Source of the DNA: Thermohalobaculum sp039178805
GTDB lineage: Bacteria > Pseudomonadota > Alphaproteobacteria > Rhodobacterales > Rhodobacteraceae
Direction of reading: 5' to 3'
NCBI GenBank assembly: GCA_039178805.1
Contig: JBCDFC010000048.1
Location: forward strand, 1 to 23,495
Length of the DNA stretch: 23,495 nt
Both the position numbers and the translations under genes were made by a program. Each line of letters begins with the position of its first letter. Position 1 is the stretch's first letter. The notes below the pieces were generated by a model, which searched no databases, was not told the origin of the DNA, and saw nothing but the letters and a program-made list of their open reading frames with translations. Positions 21,571 through 23,495 of this stretch are shown here, one piece after another.

Positions 21571-23022
21571 ATGCGCCGCAACCGCTCCGTCAAGATCGTC
21601 GCGACCGTCGGGCCGGCATCGTCATCGCGTGAGATGCTGCGCAAGCTGTTCGAGGCGGGCGTGGATGTGTTCCGGCTGAACATGAGCCATGGGTCGCATG
21701 AGGATCAGGCGGAACGCGTGCGCCTGATCCGCGATATCGAGCATGAGATGGAGCGCCCGATCGCGATCCTCGGCGATCTTCAGGGGCCGAAGCTGCGCGT
21801 CGGGCGGTTCGCGGACGGGCCCCATCGGCTGGAGATCGGGCAGGCATTCCGCTTCGACCTGGACGATATCGAGGGCGACACGTCTCGTGTGCAGCTTCCC
21901 CACCCCGAGATCTTCGCCGCGCTGCGACCCGGTGCGCGGCTCTTGGTCAATGACGGCAAAGTAGCGCTCGTCGTGAAGGACTGCGATCCGACCTATGCGA
22001 ACTGCGAGGTGATCGTCGGCGGTGAGATCTCGAACAACAAGGGCGTCAACGTGCCCGATGTCGTGCTGCCACTGGCCGCGCTGACCGAGAAGGACCGAAA
22101 GGACCTCGAGTTCGTGATGGCCCAGGGCGTCGACTGGCTCGCGCTGAGCTTCGTGCAGCGGCCCGAGGACGTGATGGAGGCGCGGGAGCTGCTCGGCACG
22201 CGCAAAGTGGCGATCATGGTCAAGGTCGAGAAGCCCGCCTGCGTCGAACGCTTCGAAGAGGTCCTCGCCGTCTCGGACGGGATCATGGTCGCGCGCGGCG
22301 ATCTGGGCGTAGAGATGGACAATGCCGAGCTGCCGCCCATCCAAAAGCGGCTGGTGCGCAAGTGCCGGAGCGCAGGCAAGCCGGTGGTCGTCGCGACCCA
22401 GATGCTGGAGAGTATGATCTCGAGCCCTGTGCCGACCCGCGCCGAAGTCACCGATGTGGCGAATGCGATCTACGAAGGCGCGGACTGCGTCATGCTCTCA
22501 GCCGAGAGCGCGGCGGGCGACTACCCGGAAGAAGCGGTGGCGACGATGAACAAGATCGCCATGAAGGTGGAGGCCGAAGCGCTCCATCGTCAGATCATCG
22601 AGGCTGCGCGCGATATCGATCGCAAGAGCGTGTCCGACGCCATCACCTCGGCTGCGCGCGGCGTGGCGGAGGCGACGGCGGTCAAGGCGATCTGCTGCTT
22701 CACGCATTCCGGAACCACCGCGCTTTTGATGGCGCGGGAGCGGCCCCGCGTCCCGATCCTCGCGCTGACGCCTGTGCGGGAGACCGCGCGGCGCATGTCG
22801 ATGACCTGGGGCCTGCACTGCGCCGTGGTGGAACCCGTGGACCGCTTCAAACTGGCCGTCGTGAGCGCGGTGCGCGTCGCGAAGCGCGACGGATTTGCAG
22901 AGACCCAGGACAAGCTCGTCGTCACTGCCGGCGTCCCCTTCAACATGCCGGGCACCACCAACATCCTTCGGGTGGCACCATGCGACGAGAAGGCGATCTA
23001 CGAGGGTTCGGCGGAGTTCTAG
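21571..23022 (+). CDS. pyk: Pyruvate kinase
   Basis: A 483-residue glycolytic enzyme converting phosphoenolpyruvate and ADP to pyruvate and ATP. Motifs in order: VKIVATVGPAS (7-17), FRLNMSHG (34-41), ILGDLQGPKLRVG (66-78), the MVKVEKPA segment with the catalytic Lys, VARGDLGVE, the TQMLESMISSPVPTRAEVTDVANA helix, and CVMLSAESAAGDYP. The C-terminal allosteric-type domain (FTHSGTTALLMARERP, then VVTAGVPFNMPGTTNILRV) is complete, so the length is normal. ATG 21571 has AGGAGA upstream and begins right at the family N-terminus. The gene appears intact and ordinary. It is probably transcribed alone; no clear hairpin terminator was seen in the bases that follow. Confidence 0.97.
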   Translation: MRRNRSVKIVATVGPASSSREMLRKLFEAGVDVFRLNMSHGSHEDQAERVRLIRDIEHEMERPIAILGDLQGPKLRVGRFADGPHRLEIGQAFRFDLDDIEGDTSRVQLPHPEIFAALRPGARLLVNDGKVALVVKDCDPTYANCEVIVGGEISNNKGVNVPDVVLPLAALTEKDRKDLEFVMAQGVDWLALSFVQRPEDVMEARELLGTRKVAIMVKVEKPACVERFEEVLAVSDGIMVARGDLGVEMDNAELPPIQKRLVRKCRSAGKPVVVATQMLESMISSPVPTRAEVTDVANAIYEGADCVMLSAESAAGDYPEEAVATMNKIAMKVEAEALHRQIIEAARDIDRKSVSDAITSAARGVAEATAVKAICCFTHSGTTALLMARERPRVPILALTPVRETARRMSMTWGLHCAVVEPVDRFKLAVVSAVRVAKRDGFAETQDKLVVTAGVPFNMPGTTNILRVAPCDEKAIYEGSAEF

Positions 23023-23269
23023 GGCAAGACCCTCGGCCCAAACGGCGACAGACACATAATTGCCCTATTCAATTCACCGTTGCGATTCGCACCCGTTGAA
23101 GATGTGTCTCAATCCGCGTCAGCCGGAGCCTTCGACTCTGCGCAAAAGCGGCACAACGCACCCCGATTTATGCAGATTCCTCAAAGATTCGGACGGATGA
23201 CCACCCAATCCTCACATCTCAAAGAATAACGAAAGGTTTAACTACTCAGCGGATCGCAATCGGGTGAGT
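23023..23269. other. Intergenic region before the TadG-like gene
   Basis: These 247 bases are visibly more AT-rich than the coding parts, especially about 23160-23245, as expected for a promoter region. I see no open frame worth calling, no T-run terminator for pyk and no promoter that I could place with confidence. Confidence 0.4.
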
Positions 23270-23495
23270 ATGCAGAGGTTGTGCTCGGCTGCGAAGTTCG
23301 GCCGGGGGTTGTTTAGTCGGGGGAGCGGTTTCGTGCGTGGTTGGTCCCAGAAGCGCCTTGCGCAATTTGCCGGTGATGAACGCGGCAGCTTCTTACTCCT
23401 GGTTTTGGCCCTCTTCATTCTGATGGCGCTGTCCATTGGGATGGCCATCGATTTCATGCGGCACGAGACGGCACGCGCGGATCTGCAGAACGCGC
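23270..23495 (+). CDS. TadG/TadE-like pilus-assembly protein, N-terminal part (3' truncated by window edge)
   Basis: An open frame runs off the right edge, giving 75 residues. After a basic, low-complexity leader comes FAGDERGSFLLLVLALFILM, a transmembrane segment (about 41-60), and then AIDFMRHETARADLQNA. This is the hallmark N-terminus of TadE/TadG-like proteins: a (D)ERG-S/A start, one membrane span, then a D-x-x-R-x-E/R-x-x-L-Q helix. Such proteins belong to tight-adherence (Flp) pilus systems. ATG 23270 is chosen with a weak GGGTGA upstream; GTG 23327 is an alternative that would remove the atypical leader. The rest of the protein and any Tad operon lie outside the window. Confidence 0.75.
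   Translation, partial: MQRLCSAAKFGRGLFSRGSGFVRGWSQKRLAQFAGDERGSFLLLVLALFILMALSIGMAIDFMRHETARADLQNA

Overview
The window is high-GC, densely coded DNA from an alphaproteobacterium, probably a member of or close to the Rhodobacterales. The evidence is the right-hand block of GapR (DUF2312), DUF1244, N-formylglutamate amidohydrolase and pyruvate kinase, a neighbourhood I associate with that group. A DUF1194 protein and a Tad-type pilus protein fit the same lineage. This assignment is inference; the window contains no rRNA, tRNA or CRISPR array.

Left region (1-6386, + strand). A TonB-dependent receptor enters from the left edge and lacks its plug. It is followed by a YchJ-type SEC-C protein and a secreted DUF1194 (VWA-like) protein. 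Next come a sugar-nucleotide epimerase and a large TPR lipoprotein resembling those of PEP-CTERM/exosortase systems.

Central accessory region (6582-12437, - strand). Transcription order is a second, complete TonB-dependent receptor, a small GT25-like protein, a large fusion protein and a short surface protein. The fusion joins a GT60-type polypeptide GlcNAc-transferase domain, a PqqD-like domain and a degenerate HPr-kinase-like domain. The surface protein has a Tat signal, a mucin-like Thr/Pro tract and a VPLPP-type C-terminal sorting signal. Known GT60 enzymes put alpha-GlcNAc on protein Thr or hydroxyproline, including mucins, so a Thr-rich protein beside one suggests a dedicated O-glycosylation system for a surface protein. 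This is the most interesting candidate in the window.

Region 12629-16046. A MltF-like lytic transglycosylase, a glycine-zipper lipoprotein and a Rap1a/Tai-fold secreted protein lie on the - strand. They are divergent from a GH19 muramidase/chitinase-like enzyme with a peptidoglycan-binding domain. All are cell-envelope related.

Region 16109-18028 (+ strand). This tightly overlapping unit encodes the C-terminal half of a nitrile hydratase beta subunit, a cobalt-type alpha subunit (CTLCSC) and an EamA transporter. The N-terminal half of beta and the activator are absent, an arrangement that recalls the split subunits of thiocyanate hydrolase. A 508-base gene-free stretch follows, containing a perfect 17-bp inverted repeat.

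Right region (18537-23495). A - strand unit runs from N-formylglutamate amidohydrolase through an unrecognised secreted coiled-coil protein, a 36-residue membrane peptide and DUF1244 to GapR. Pyruvate kinase is divergent from it. The window ends inside the start of a TadG-like pilus-assembly protein.
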